Origin: Branchipolynoe longqiensis
Lineage: Eukaryota > Annelida > Polychaeta > Phyllodocida > Polynoidae
Direction of reading: 5' to 3'
DNA length: 64,000 nucleotides
Assembly: GCA_030323885.1 (NCBI GenBank)
Contig: CM059186.1
Span: forward strand, 173,662,047 to 173,726,046
The notes beneath the pieces are model-generated. The model had not been told where the DNA came from and ran no database searches. It saw nothing but the letters and a program-made list of their open reading frames with translations. Position numbers and translations under genes: made by a program. Below, in pieces: positions 27,364 to 39,293 of this stretch. Numbering within the stretch: the stretch's first letter is position 1; every line of letters begins with the position of its first letter.

Positions 27364-28165
27364 CAATCAATAGTTCCGTCCTCTAGTCGAGGGTTGGATG
27401 CAATGGTTCTCCACTTGTCCCGATGTTGTGCTGTTCTGATAGACTGTGAATAATTCAAGCCTGTCCACTGTGAAATATTTGTAAACCATGATGTTCTTGG
27501 TCTCCCTCTCCCTCTGCTGCCATTCACCTTCCCTTCCAACAATGTACGGTATATTGAACTCTGGCGAATGATGTGGCCAAAATAAATAAGTTTCCTTGTC
27601 TGTATTTTAGTGTATAGTGGCAATCAAGCTTTTCTTATTTTTAATTTTTCTGAGAACTTCTTTGTTGGTGATCTTCTTTGTCCATGATATTTTCATCATC
27701 CTTCGATAAGTCCACATCTCAAATGCTGCTAAACGTTTGTACATTGAGATTGTCCATGTCTCTGCCCCATACATTAGAGTAGACCACACATAACACTGAA
27801 GAATACGCTTCCTTGTTTGTATTAATATCTTACTTGATGTTAACACTCTATAAATTTTGGAGAATGTTGTTCGGGCTATTGTTATCCTTCTTTTAATTTC
27901 TTCCTCACATCTCCCATCATTTGTAATCTTTTGTCCGATATATATGAATTCGGATACTTGTTCTATGTTTGTGCCATCAATGGTTATATTGACATTTGGT
28001 TTATCTGTCTTTTTACTTATAACCATTGTTTTGGTCTTCCTGGCATTCATCTTCATGTTGAATAGTATTCCAGCTTTATTGATTCTATTCACTATATCTT
28101 GTAGGTTTTCATAAAAAAATATAAAAACCTCCTGCCCAACCTGGACAAATTTTAATGGGTGGATG
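27364..28165 (-). mobile_element. 5'-truncated non-LTR retrotransposon (RT C-terminus)
   Basis: Two overlapping minus-strand frames: ENLQDIVNRINKAG, MNARKTKTMVISKKTDKPN, VWSTLMYGAETWTISMYKR and RRMMKISWTKKITNKEVLR, then after a frameshift near 27610 IYFGHIIRQSSIYRTLL, NGSRGRGRPRTSWF and RLEDGTID. These are the standard thumb/C-terminal motifs of LINE reverse transcriptases. The catalytic YADD box is missing. The coding end runs straight into an (ATTG)n tail at 27357-27372. Clade not assigned. Confidence 0.85.
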
Positions 28166-28383
28166 CTAAACAAGTATATTTTTTATATGGCTTAACGTTC
28201 CTTTTGAGTGTGTGGACTGATTTCAAACGGCTCTCTCCTTTTGGTCTATTCGAAAGCACTTGGCTATGAAATTCGGTCCCTTTGCTAATAATGTATCAAT
28301 CAACCCTACCCTTTGGCATCCTGGCAGATGAGGCTGTGTGGATGAGGCTTACCAGTCAGCCAAAACATCGGACGACGTAGGCC

Positions 28384-28576
28384 ATGGATAAGGACCGTAC
28401 GCCTGCGCGACAACGCCTGGAGAAGCTGGAGCAGTTGTACCTCCGTGGTGTGCAGAGCAGCAGCGGACATGCTGTTAGTGTGGAGACCCTGCTTGACGTG
28501 CTCATCTGCCTGTATGACGAGTGCACAGGCTCGACTCTCCGTCGGGAGAAAAGCGTGTCCGATTTTGTGGATTTCG
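28384..28576 (+). CDS. CDC42BPA/B: First coding exon of MRCK-type kinase (CDC42BPA/B family)
   Basis: Encodes the N-terminus of a myotonic dystrophy kinase-related Cdc42-binding kinase, a Rho-family effector Ser/Thr kinase acting on the actomyosin cytoskeleton. Seen: ATG in good context (GCCATGG), then RLEKLEQLYLRG, VSVETLLDVLICLYDE and CTGSTLRREKSVSDFVDF, and a consensus donor GTGAGTGG in phase 1. Human MRCK proteins have LDILICLYDECNNSPLRREKN at the same place, so family identity is strong. The exon covers only the pre-kinase capping segment; the catalytic domain must be encoded further right. I found no further MRCK exon up to position 64000. It is divergently oriented to TXNDC16 with 5.2 kb between start codons. 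Paralogue naming (alpha or beta) does not apply to a pre-duplication invertebrate gene. Confidence 0.88.
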
Positions 28577-28719
28577 GTGAGTGGAAAATACGCCATCCTC
28601 TGCTCTGGTTTTATTCATTTATTGTACAGCACTCAGACGGATGGTATAATTATTAAATTTAAATTAAGCACACTTTACTGAGATACTGGACATGGACGGC
28701 GACTATAGGATTTAGCTAT

Positions 28720-28995
28720 GACATAGCACAAGTAAAATTCTTCACAAACTGGCAACAGGATCACCTAAGATTGTATGCATACAACAAATCTCTGAACTGG
28801 AAAAAAATAGGCGGTTTCAAACAAGGTGCACAAGAAGCAATAATGGTCCGTTACTAGCAATGGTAAAATCAAAATGCAGCAGCCATTTTAGTGAATATGA
28901 TCGCAGTGTAGCTAACATGAGTGCCAATATTTGGAATAAACTGCCAGCTGCAACACAAAATTCAGAAAAAATAGCGTATAAGAAAGTACTTTAAA
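28720..28995 (+). mobile_element. 3' end of a second non-LTR retrotransposon
   Basis: Plus frame with no early Met reads NRRFQTRCTRSNNGPLLAM then SSHFSEYDRSVANM and SANIWNKLPAATQNSEK before a stop; xxWNKLPxxT is the usual last block of CR1/Jockey-like reverse transcriptases. Short and degenerate. Confidence 0.5.
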
Positions 28996-29504
28996 AATAA
29001 AAAGTAACCTAGAAAACAGATGACGTTTAAATGGACTAACACAAAGAATAGTAAAAACTGGACTTTGGACTGTTTGCAATCTACAAACAGTTACAAGCCA
29101 TAAACAAGAAATAAGAACACCTAAATTATTACTAAAACAAAATTCAGACGATTTAAGTCAAATTTGATTAGTGCTGCCCAGTGGTGAAAACTAGTGTTAA
29201 CACACTTATCCGTTATGAGCAGGGTAAATATATTCAGCATTTAGAAAACCCATTGATATCACCTGGACGAGTATGGGCCTGGTGTACAGGAGGCATTCAT
29301 TGTCAGTTAACAAAGGTGCACCTAATAAGTAGAATACCTGACTCCATGCGCATTGGAACATCACTATCACTTCAACCAACTCGTTGAGATATGGGCTTGC
29401 TTTAATATAGCATCCGCTTATAACCATGACGGTTTCGGGTGGATATTTCCTCATATAATTACTTTGACACCTAATAGATCAATGGCTAACTTATGCTTCA
29501 AAGC

Positions 29505-29722
29505 CATACATACATACATACATACATACATACATACATACATACATACATACATACATACATACATACATACATACATACATACATACATACATACATA
29601 CATACATACATACACACATACATACACACATACATACATACATACATACATACATGTACATATATACATACACATACATACACATACATACACATACGTA
29701 CATACATACATACATACATACA
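29505..29722 (+). repeat. (CATA)n microsatellite
   Basis: Over 200 bp of CATA with CACA interruptions. Open in several frames because the unit lacks stops on both strands. Confidence 0.95.
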
Positions 29723-29802
29723 TGTACATACAGTGGTCTTAACAGAGCTCCACTCCCAGGCATGCAGGATGTACAAGTAGGACATAATCATAATGTGTTT
29801 GT

Positions 29803-30120
29803 CATGATTTTATGTCCTAGCAACAACTAAGGTCATATCAGAATGGGTACCAACTTGTGACAGTGCATACTCATGGTGACTTTTAGTGCTGCCCCACTGG
29901 GAGACTAGGCTGTCGGCACCATGACCTGATATCCCACACAGTCACATTATCCTGATACTGTCCTAACAAGTCATTGTCCTATCCTATTAATGCCGAGCCC
30001 CAGGCTAGGTAGTGACAAGTATCAACTTTATACATCATTAGTTATACTCGGCTGGGATTCGAACTCCCTACCTTTAACATGGGAAGCCTGCGCTCTACCG
30101 ATTCGGCCTCCACGTCCGGT
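29803..30120 (-). mobile_element. SINE-A copy
   Basis: Full length, directly after the CATA microsatellite. Confidence 0.85.
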
Positions 30121-30468
30121 ATGACGTAATGGGAGAATCCAAATGCGTTGAAAAATTAAATCCCCACCCTGTTACTAATAGTAATACTATCCTACAACAC
30201 AATTTCCGGTTTTGTAAGCGTTGAAAAGATGTTGACGAAAGTCCTGGCCGCGTGATGTTATCAGTGATAACGTTTCAGGGTTTGCTGAGATCTTTGCTTA
30301 CTTGCGGTTTGTAGAAGTGTAGCGCTTTCACTAATTCGTGTCTTATCTGATCTTATCAGGTTACTTCTCACTAATCTTTGCGGTCAAGAGCTGGAGCATT
30401 GCCTATATAACTGGCCGAGGTTGATCTTATCAGCGCCCATTCAGGTCGAAGTGACGGGCCTCAGATTA

Positions 30469-30823
30469 GGCGCTAGTCACACCTACCCGGACGAGCCCCG
30501 GATTTCGAGCCGGACCAGTCTCATGGACAGCCACGGATAAAATCACTATTTTCGTCGTTTTTTTGCCTCATGGTTACACGTACCCGGCCGGTGCGATCCG
30601 GGGGTGGTCCGGGTGAACCGGGGCCGGTCCGGGGCTGTTTCGCTACTACTACCATGCCAGATGCCCCGGACCGCCCCGGATATTTTAAACATTTTAAAAC
30701 ATCCGGGGCGGGCCACGGATCACGCCGGATCACCACGGACGAACCACGGATCGCCACAGAACACCTCGGATGACGGTCCGGGGCTCGTCCGGCCTCTGAT
30801 CCGGGTAGGTGTGACTGGGGCTT
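30469..30823. mobile_element. TCACAC-capped foldback element, CCGGA-rich arms
   Basis: 355 bp between TA dinucleotides. Caps AGTCACACCTACCCGGA and TCCGGGTAGGTGTGACT. Arms built from repeats of CCGGA/TCCGG/CCACGGA. Confidence 0.85.
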
Positions 30824-30835
30824 TAGAGACTTTGT

Positions 30836-31243
30836 CTAAAGCTGCATAATCCGATGAAAATATCACATTTTCAAAACCAAGACACATATATCTAGATTTG
30901 ATTCTACATATTTAACTTAGATACTGCTGCCTTAGATGTTGCCAGGACGTAAAACTCCAACAACCAACCAACCAGCTAGCTGCACTTATTAAGCATTTGT
31001 CGCCACATAGAAGGGAATACTGAGACCATCTAATAGGATCTGTTACCGCAGAAGCCTCTGGTGTCAGAGTTTTGGAATGCTTGCCAAAATTAATTTAGCA
31101 TGGTTGCACTTCAAATACCTCAAAAGGTAGCCATTTAAAATCAAAGTTATTCCAAACTAAAGTAAAGAAAATTATAGCGATCGATCTAATATATTTATCT
31201 CAGAAAATGACAGAAACTCAAAACAGTCAGACTGCCACTTTAA
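30836..31243 (+). mobile_element. AGCTGCATAG-MITE, interrupted
   Basis: Both ends recognisable; split by a SINE-A tail piece. Confidence 0.8.
30931..30973 (+). mobile_element. SINE-A tail fragment inside a MITE
   Basis: About 43 bp of SINE-A tail (GATGTTGCCAGGACG...) interrupt the AGCTGCATAG-MITE at 30836-31243. Confidence 0.7.
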
Positions 31244-31344
31244 ATACTATGTTAGTGGAGGGTATCTCTGTATTTGGTAGCAGCAGGTCTAGATGCACTC
31301 CAATGGGTTCAATTTTCTAACACATCCTATTGAATGGTTGAGGA

Positions 31345-31640
31345 TTCGCATCCCAGGAAGAACTGAGGTCATATCAGGAGGGATGCCAACTTATATAGAC
31401 ATTTTGATTTTGTGGTACTGATGTCACAGTATTGGTACACGACTTCTGAGAACGACCCATAGTGCTGCACAGCCAAGATGCCGTGCTGCCAGCACCAGGA
31501 TACAATATTCCACTTAGTTATATTATCCTGGCACCTGCCAGTCGTATGATGTAGTGACAAATGCCATTTTATACCTCTTTTGATTGACGTGATCGGAGAT
31601 CAACCCACGTTACTTCCCGCACTGAAAGTGGACACTGTCC
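31345..31640 (-). mobile_element. Old, diverged SINE-A copy
   Basis: Recognisable body words (GAGGTCATATCAGGA, GTGCTGC, TTATCCTGGCAC, GTAGTGACAA) but heavily mutated. Confidence 0.55.
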
Positions 31641-31802
31641 AGCCAGTCTGTCTCGCCTGGTGTGTCATGTGACAAGTCCCTTATGCTGTTATGTCTAGGA
31701 TGAGACAGTGTTTTCTTGTCATGATGTACAGCTGGTCTTTATCAACTGCGCATTTTCTTATCTTAAAATGTATTATCTGACAATAGTAAAATGACCTCCA
31801 AA

Positions 31803-31863
31803 ACACACATACATACACACACATACATACAGACACACACACACACACATACATACACACACA

Positions 31864-31943
<80 letters not shown>
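31803..31943 (+). repeat. (CA)n microsatellite
   Basis: About 140 bp of CA with CATA interruptions at its left side. Confidence 0.95.
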
Positions 31944-31944
<1 letters not shown>

Positions 31945-31962
31945 TTCCGGACAGTGTGAACG

Positions 31963-32256
31963 GATGCGGTGGCCGAATGTGTAGAGCGCATGCCTCCCGT
32001 GCGGAGATCGGGAGTTCAATTCCCGGTGGATTCAAAGCAAAGACTTAGATAATTGTCGCTTCAAACTCGGCATTAATAATAGGACTGGTTAGCTCAGTGT
32101 CCAGATAATGTGACTGAGTGAGATATCGGGTCATGGTGCTGACAACTTGATTTACCAGTGGGGCAGCACTATAAAGTAACCATGAGTGTGCACTCTCACA
32201 ATTCGGTGCCCATCGTGATATGACCTTACAAACTCCTAACAACCACAACCAACCAA
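31963..32256 (+). mobile_element. SINE-A copy
   Basis: Well-preserved tRNA head (GGTGGCCGAATGTGTAGAGC and GAGTTCAATTCCCGG), abutting the (CA)n tract at its 5' side. Confidence 0.8.
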
Positions 32257-32359
32257 CAACAGCAAAATCATCCACCACCACCACCACACACACACACACA
32301 CACACGGGAACACACACACACCTGCCAGACAGTCCTGTAAAGTGTGGCACAATTGGTCG

Positions 32360-33515
32360 CGATGGAGATCATTAACTTATGATGCGAGTCCCATTCCACC
32401 TGTGTGTGGGAGAGGTGGGGGATTGGAGGGTTTACCTACTCTATCCTACTCAGTGTGTCCGTAACAACGTTGACCTACATCACTACTTCTTCTTTTTTGT
32501 CCATTGTAACGATTGACACAAAATAGCACAGAAACGGTTACACTGAAAACACAAGGAGGAAGTTTTGTCCCATATTGCTTAGCCCCTTTTGAGACAGTCT
32601 CAGACACAAATACTGCGAATCATTTTATATTCATGTCTTAGGTTTTGAATTCTTGTCTGCAAACCTTTTAGATTCATTTTAATATCTGAGGTACATAATG
32701 TATTATGCGAGTATAAATGCGCGAAGGGGAATTACTTGCTTATATATTGTAGCGATTATTCTATATTCTGCCTCCTCGACCTCATGCTCGTGACTGGTGG
32801 TGGCGCTACCAGTTCGCTTCATCCCCAATGGATGTGGCAAGCCGTCATTCGCACCGAAGGCTTTTTTCTCTTTTTATTTTAAGGCAAGGGCTGATTTTCC
32901 TAGGCAGAGAATATGCTCTATTCTTGTCTTTGTACTGTAGCTGCCACTTTATATATCACATCAATACCACCATATGCACTGCATAGGTGATCGGACAGCG
33001 TATTCAAACAAGTGTCTGGCACCAAAGAGAGATATATATATAGGGGATACAGGAACGATACCTAATTCTGCAGGACACATGATGGGTACCTAAATCAGCG
33101 AATGAAGTAGGTGAGTCGGTAGAAGAACTTGGAAGTATGAATACAAGTATGACAGCATGACGTCAGTTCCTAGGTGGTGTGGGCTGGTCACTCAGCTGAG
33201 GAAAGCGGCATTGGCCACTAATTGCCTGCCTCTCAATGTGAACGTGGGGTGAAGTTGGGTTGGGCTGGGGTGGGCTGGTCAATGTGTTGGGTGCATTGTG
33301 TGTTGGGTGCATTGTTTGTTGGGTGGAGTCCGGTATTGTAGTTTGTACTGTGTACTGCATGGGTATCCCATACACAAACACACGCGTGGTTCACTCAAAG
33401 TGGTACATGGATCTACAGCTGTCAGCAGGATCCCCAAGCCCTCCCTGGGGGTTGGGGGGGTGAGCTTCGTTATACCCCAATTAGCACTAATTGGCCATGT
33501 CTGAGTCTCAAAGTT
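32360..33515. other. Unannotated intron stretch
   Basis: No repeat family or coding signal recognised apart from a short TTGGGTGCATTGTGTG duplication at 33285-33320. Confidence 0.6.
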
Positions 33516-33520
33516 GATTA

Positions 33521-33885
33521 AGCAGCTGTCACACATCACCGGATTGGGGAAACGGAAAGAAACCGAACAAAGTCTGTTGATATCCGGCAAAGTCCGGTTT
33601 GTGTCCATTGATATCCGGCCCGATCTGGTACAAGTTTTGAACATGCACAAAACTTGGAATGGATGCCGCCGGATTGACGTCTATGGTTCTTGTCCAGTTT
33701 GAGTTTGTTTAGTCCACTTACTGTCCATTGGCTATCCATTCATGTCCATTTCATGTCCGTTCATCCAGTGGCCTTTGACCCGATATGGCAACATTTTGAC
33801 ACGTTTTGATACTTATCACGACCGAACACCACCGGACTAGACAATTCTATCAGTTGCTCAATCCGGCGAGGTGTGACAGCCGCTT
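33521..33885. mobile_element. TCACAC-capped foldback element, TCCGGT-rich arms
   Basis: 365 bp between TA dinucleotides. Caps AGCAGCTGTCACAC and GTGTGACAGCCGCTT. Core AAGTTTTGAACATGCACAAA is a diverged form of the 17.6-kb core. Confidence 0.85.
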
Positions 33886-34063
33886 TAGCGAGGCTAAGGT
33901 ACAAAACACCCCTGTCTGGGTCTATCTTTTGGATGAGACCCACTTAAAACAACCACTTTCTCCCACACACACACATGCACACACACACACATGCACAAAC
34001 CCTCACCCCTATCCCCCTCTGCACACACATTCACCCAGTTTTATTTATTCCCTCAGTTTATTT

Positions 34064-34430
34064 AGCTAAAGCTGAATAGTCCGATGAAATTACCAAATTT
34101 TCAAATCCTGCCGATTTAAACAATTGTCAATTATCTAGATACGATTCTATATATTCAACCTAGATATTGCTGCGCTATGTAATTACGCATTTGTTGCTGC
34201 ATAGAAAGGAATACTGAGGCAATTCACTAGAATCTTTTACTGCTGAGGACCATCGCATCAGAGTTTTGAGGTGCTTGCCAAAATTAATTTGTCATGTTTG
34301 CACTTGAAATATCTCCAAAGTTAGTTATTTAAAATAAGTTATTTCAAACTAAAGTAAGGTAGATTATATCATGGTTAACCTAATATTTGCATCTTTAGAA
34401 AGATGACAGAAATCCAAAACCATCAATTCC
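34064..34430 (+). mobile_element. AGCTGCATAG-MITE copy
   Basis: Left end good (AAAGCTGAATAGTCCGATG), right end degraded. Confidence 0.75.
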
Positions 34431-34439
34431 ACCAGACAA

Positions 34440-35150
34440 TTCAAGTCCATTTTGATGCTCAGTGTTTGGGAAGTGGCACTGACAACATGTGCCACCATTT
34501 GTAGCCTGGTCGGGAGTCATCCACTGGTTGCAAAAAGTATCTGCACACTTTGTTGAATGTGACCACAAATTTGAAAATTACATCACGTTAAAGTTCTCAA
34601 AATGATCTTGACAATGGTATAAAAATTATTTGGATAATTTCAAAAGACATTTATTGGTGATAATTTAAACTTTTGGTAATTTTGAATACAAAATATTGAC
34701 CAGGATATTCAGTAAAACACCCATCAAGTTTTATACGAAATTAAAGCATGTTCTGGTATCAGATCGTTCATGCCATTAACCACCTGAAAACTGCAGAGGT
34801 GATTTTCAACCCTGAGAACGGCATTCGTAACATGGTAGCGCGAATCACGATTCACTGCAACAAACTAACTTTTTAAATGTTCAATAGTGCATACATTACA
34901 TTAATATACACCAATTAAATTACTGCAGAATGAAAGAACACATTCTAAGCTTCAAATTTCTCTATTTCTTTATTTAATATAACAACAATTGTGCGTATTG
35001 GCGAAGTTTGAAAACACCCTTTCTGTTGATGCACTGAACCGATTCAAGTGTCACGGGCGACCTGCTTCGGATACCTAGTTTAAGCTGACTGGCTTCCTGT
35101 GCCAAAAGCCGGGTCAAACCAACAGCATACACAATTGAATGATGTTTCTA
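34440..35150. other. Unannotated stretch with possible Tc1/mariner trace
   Basis: GGTTGCAAAAAGTATCTGCA near 34518 resembles Tc1-like ends; otherwise AT-rich and featureless. Confidence 0.4.
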
Positions 35151-35154
35151 CCTT

Positions 35155-35312
35155 GTTCAGTATCGGGATAATGTGACCGAATGAGATATCGGGTCATGGT
35201 GCCTGCGACCCTGTCTTCCATTGGGGAAGCGCTATAAAATCACCATCAGTGCGCACTGTCACAAGACGGTACCCGTCCTGATGATCTTAGATGTTGCTAG
35301 GATATACAACCC
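35155..35312 (+). mobile_element. SINE-A fragment
   Basis: Distal body and tail only. Confidence 0.75.
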
Positions 35313-35472
35313 CAAATAATAATACCTGCACCCTCCTGTGGAACAGATTTCCCCCCTCCTCCCCATCCCCCACTCTAATTGAGCTTTACGCGCAAGGTTT
35401 TAGTTGCTGGTTTAGGATTTCCAGTTCAATAAATACTGATATATCTTTAAGTGGTTATGTGATCAGATACTG

Positions 35473-35791
35473 AGGATATTTTTGTGTTAATAAGTCAAGA
35501 TGTCTTCGCTATTGATCTTTTCTGGAGACAAATAAATCAATTTTTTCGTCGGTGTGAGGAATGAGGAAACCCGATGTTGGTGGGAAGGGACTAGAGGGGG
35601 GGGGGGGGGCAATCCGGCAGGACAGGACGTATCGGAGGGCGGGACTACAGTGGGAATTTGGGTGTTAGTTGGGGTGTTTTTGTGTTTGTAAGTCAAGATG
35701 GCTTCGCTATTGATCTTTTCTGGAGACAAATAAATACATTTTTTCGTTGGTGTGAGGAATGAGGAAACCCGATGTTGGTGGGAAGGGACTA

Positions 35792-35823
<32 letters not shown>

Positions 35824-36080
35824 ATCCGGCAGGACAGGACGTATCGGAGGGCGGGACCACAGTGGGAATTTGGGTGTCAGTTGGGGTGTTTTTGTGTTTG
35901 TAAGTCAAGATGTCTGAGCTATTGATCTTTTCTGTAGATAAATAATTTTATATTCAATGGTGTGAGGAATGAAGAATCCCAATGTTGGTGGGAAGGGACT
36001 ATAGAGACGGGGAGGCCAGGAGGCATGACATACTGAGGCGACGGAACCACAGTGGCCACAGCACTGGCCGTGTATTGAGT
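35473..36080 (+). repeat. Tandem triplication with growing G-run
   Basis: Three copies (about 35473-35674, 35675-35887, 35888-36080) of a unit with GTCAAGATG, TTGATCTTTTCTG, GATGTTGGTGGGAAGGGACT. The G-run differs between copies: about 12, about 28 and none. Confidence 0.85.
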
Positions 36081-36750
36081 TGTTTCTTTATCTTGTGACA
36101 TTGACAGTAATGTAAGCAGCATTGTCACATGCAGTGGCGATGATTTTTGATGAACATGACGTGACAGTTGTACACCACATAATGCATAAACTTCTCGTAG
36201 CCCTTTCATGTGTGACCGTCCCACCTGGTACTAGGGTAGTAGGACTTCCGGGTTTTATGTGCAAGCATTAAATATATGTTATATATAGAGTTTTTGTTGT
36301 ATGGTATCAGCTTCCATCACCCAATACCAACGGGTGCTACTTTAACAAGCAATCTACCAGCACTTCAACCCTGTCCCATACCCTAAAAGGTTACTTAAAT
36401 AGGGATCATAGAAAAAATATATAGGTGATGTATAACATATTATGCTAGTATAAAGATACAGAAGGAAATTATAATTATTTTATTATACTCCATGAGACCC
36501 ACCACGGAACCGGTCGCGCCACCTTTGGCCCACCTCACCTCCACCGGATATTGACCAGTGTCAGTCGCACAAGAGGATTCAGTGTCAGTCGCACTAGTTA
36601 TATCTATTGTTATTACTATCATAATATATATATATATATTATGAAAGTAATTTCATCATTAACTCGTATAGCCTCACCAGGTGATATATTTGTTGTCCAT
36701 ATTCTGTTGGTGTCACTTTCGTCACTCCACTTCCGCAATTCCGTTTTGAT

Positions 36751-37035
36751 AGATCGTGGGATTCGAACCTATGAGTTCGAACTCTGGTCGAGTCAAACCG
36801 ATGACTTGAAAATTTATACTTGTCGCTTCCTAGCCAGATGCTTGGCATTATTAGGATAGGGCAAGTACTGGTTGGTTTCAGTGCCAGGATAATGTGAGTG
36901 AGTGGGATATCATGTCATGGTTCTGGCGGCCTAGTATCCCAGTGGGGCAGCACTATCAAGTCACCATGAGTACGCCATGTCACAAGTCAGTATTCGTCCT
37001 GATATCACCTTTGATGTTGCTAGAACGTAAAACAT
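36751..37035 (+). mobile_element. SINE-A copy, head truncated
   Basis: Begins within the B-box region (GGGATTCGAACC) and continues to the tail. Confidence 0.8.
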
Positions 37036-37284
37036 AAACAAAAAATCATTTTTCTTGTGCCCCTCCCATCACCGATGGTGACGTTGCAGTAGTGTGAGGG
37101 GAGTAGGTTTGCCTGTTTGGGTTCCAGACAGCACACTGTAGTGGCAGTACTGACCCCTGTGTCTGTGGCTTGTGATGGTGGCGGCGGTGTGTGGTGACTT
37201 GGCTGTGAGTCATGCCCGGACGAGGCATGTTGGCTTTTTTTGTTGTTGTTTTCTCTCTCCATTTTTTACATGGCAGAACACTAC

Positions 37285-37660
37285 CAAAGACCCTATAATA
37301 CTAAGACGGCTCACTCAGCCTGTACTGTGTAATCAAAATGATCAAACCCACCACTTGGTGAGCTGGCTGTTCTCTTGGTTAAACAGGTGCTATATTATAT
37401 GTATAAATGCATATATATGAATGTGAAAGATGTGTGATCATGGCGATGCCGATGATGATGATGGGTATTTGTTCATAGCAATTTCATATTGATGTGTATT
37501 CATACGTACCTATATCATGTATAATATTATTGTATGTGTTTACATGTAAAACACCAACCAGCAGCCGGGCTGATCAAACCCACCACAAGGTGGCACTGTA
37601 AAATTTACATTACCATGGGAGATTTAGGGAGTGAGCTGTCTTAGTATTATAGTGTCTTTG
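37285..37660. mobile_element. CAAAGACCC-ended MITE, copy 2
   Basis: Same ends as copy 1; 7-bp direct repeats ACACTAC at 37278-37284 and 37661-37667. Confidence 0.85.
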
Positions 37661-37894
37661 ACACTACTCTACTTTCAGCTCTTCATCATTTCAAACTGAG
37701 AGGCAACAGGGTTAGCTGCGGCTATGGATACAATTTTAATGTATTACTAGTATCACAGTGATTATTACTATAATTATTAGCACTATCATTATTGTTACCA
37801 TCATTTTTATTACCATCATTATTACTTAGTACTTTCATTATTAGCACTATCATTATTGTATCATTATTAGTACTATCATTATTATCGTTACTAC

Positions 37895-37990
37895 CGTCGT
37901 GGGGGTGATGAAAATGGGAATTGTTGCGTCTAGAACAGGATTCGAACCCACACCTTTATGTGCTAACCATTATACTCCCTGATACAATCA
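37895..37990 (-). mobile_element. SINE-B copy
   Basis: Reverse strand shows TAATGGTTAGCAC and GGGTTCGAATCCTG within a TCATT/TTATC-rich simple-repeat region. Confidence 0.65.
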
Positions 37991-38151
37991 CCCCATCCAT
38001 GCCTGCCTGTTTATATGGCTGCTTGACCTAGAGGTCAGTGCCGACTACTACGCTACTATCATCATTATCATTATTATCATTGTTTTTATTACTATTAGCA
38101 ATACTATCATTGTTATCATCATTACTATCATTGTTATCATTACAATCATTG

Positions 38152-38440
38152 TACCAGACGTGATGGCCGAATGGGTAAAGCGCAGGCTTCCCGTGCGAAG
38201 GGTCGGGGTCGAGTCAAACCAATGGCTTATAAAATTTATACCTGTCGCTATCCAACCTGATATTACTATGGTAGGATATGGATGCAGTATCAGGATAATG
38301 TGACTGTGGAATATCGGGTCATGGTACCGGTAGCCTCGTCTCCCAGTGGGGCAGCACAATAAAGTCACCATAAGTGCGCACGGTCACTAGTCACTGATAT
38401 GACCATAGATGTTTCTCGGATGTAAAACAATAACAAACAA
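38152..38440 (+). mobile_element. SINE-A copy
   Basis: Complete head and body; tail ends in AACAAACAAAC. Confidence 0.85.
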
Positions 38441-38533
38441 ACATACTATCGTTGTTATTAAATAAGGCCATAGTTTAAAGCCATTATTGTCAACCTACAT
38501 GTACTTGTTTTGTTCAAATGCTCCCGAGCTTCT

Positions 38534-38862
38534 GGACCAGACGAGATGGACGCATAAGTTGAGTATCCGTCTCCCGTTTTGGTACGTCGTGGGATTCAAA
38601 CCCTGGTCGAGTCAAACCAACGACTTAAAAGTTTATACTTGTCGCTTCCTAGTCGGGCATTTGGCATTATAAGGATAAGGCAAGGACTGGTTGGCTTGGT
38701 GTCAGGATAATGTGACTGAGTGGGATATCAAGTGATGGTGCTGGCATCCTGGCCTCCCAGTGGGGCAGCCCTATAAAGTCACCATGAGTGCGCACTGTCA
38801 CTAGTCGGTACCTGTCCTGATATGACCTTTTATATATTGCCAGGACGTAAAGCTGCAACAAC
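38534..38862 (+). mobile_element. SINE-A copy
   Basis: Full length and flanked by a direct repeat of local sequence (38386-38530 and 38885-39030). Confidence 0.85.
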
Positions 38863-38884
38863 TGACATGAATATTTGATCTAGT

Positions 38885-39030
38885 CAGTACCTGTCCTGAT
38901 ATGACTGTATACATTTCTATGCAGTGAAACAATAACAAACAAGCATGCTATCATTGTTATAAATAAGGCGGTGATTTAAAGTCCTTATTGTCGGCCTACA
39001 TGTACTTGTTTTGGTTAAACGCTCCCGAGC
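38885..39030 (+). repeat. Diverged direct repeat of 38386-38530
   Basis: Shares AACAATAACAAACAA, ATAAGGC..TTTAAAG and TACATGTACTTGTTTTG with 38386-38530. A local duplication of about 500 bp containing a SINE. Confidence 0.65.
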
Positions 39031-39293
39031 TGCTCCCATGCACAGCGGGTTGAAATCTCAGCCTGTGGTGGACCGGCCCCAAACAAACACTGCCTACAGG
39101 ATGTGTGCGGGTGACTGTCGGGCTGGCGGGGCCCGCGCCCTCCGCCATTTCCTGATTCGGGGTCAGCTTGTTGTGTGCGGCTCCGTGTCCGAACGCCCCC
39201 GCGTCTCTACTCTCTCCTCTCTAGTCTCCACATGTCGAGTGTATGTAGGTCAAGACATTCTGGAGAGTGTGAGTCGGCCGTGAGGGGCACCCC

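Larger units (their letters stand above)
25721..28383. other. Intergenic region next to MRCK exon 1
   Basis: Contains a SINE-A tail, a truncated MITE, the LINE fragment and AT-rich DNA. No CpG-dense block or clear core promoter motif was found for the MRCK gene. Confidence 0.6.

Noticed and set aside
28306..28596. 96-residue minus-strand frame
   Set aside because: Antisense shadow of the MRCK first exon.
29353..29791. Long open frames on both strands
   Set aside because: Translations of the CATA microsatellite; no protein content.
31963..32035. Possible functional tRNA gene (intact A and B boxes)
   Set aside because: Followed by the SINE-A body and tail; acceptor stem does not pair. The same applies to the other tRNA-like heads.
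31681..32048. Cys/Val- and Thr/His-rich open frames
   Set aside because: Translations of (CA)n/(GT)n.
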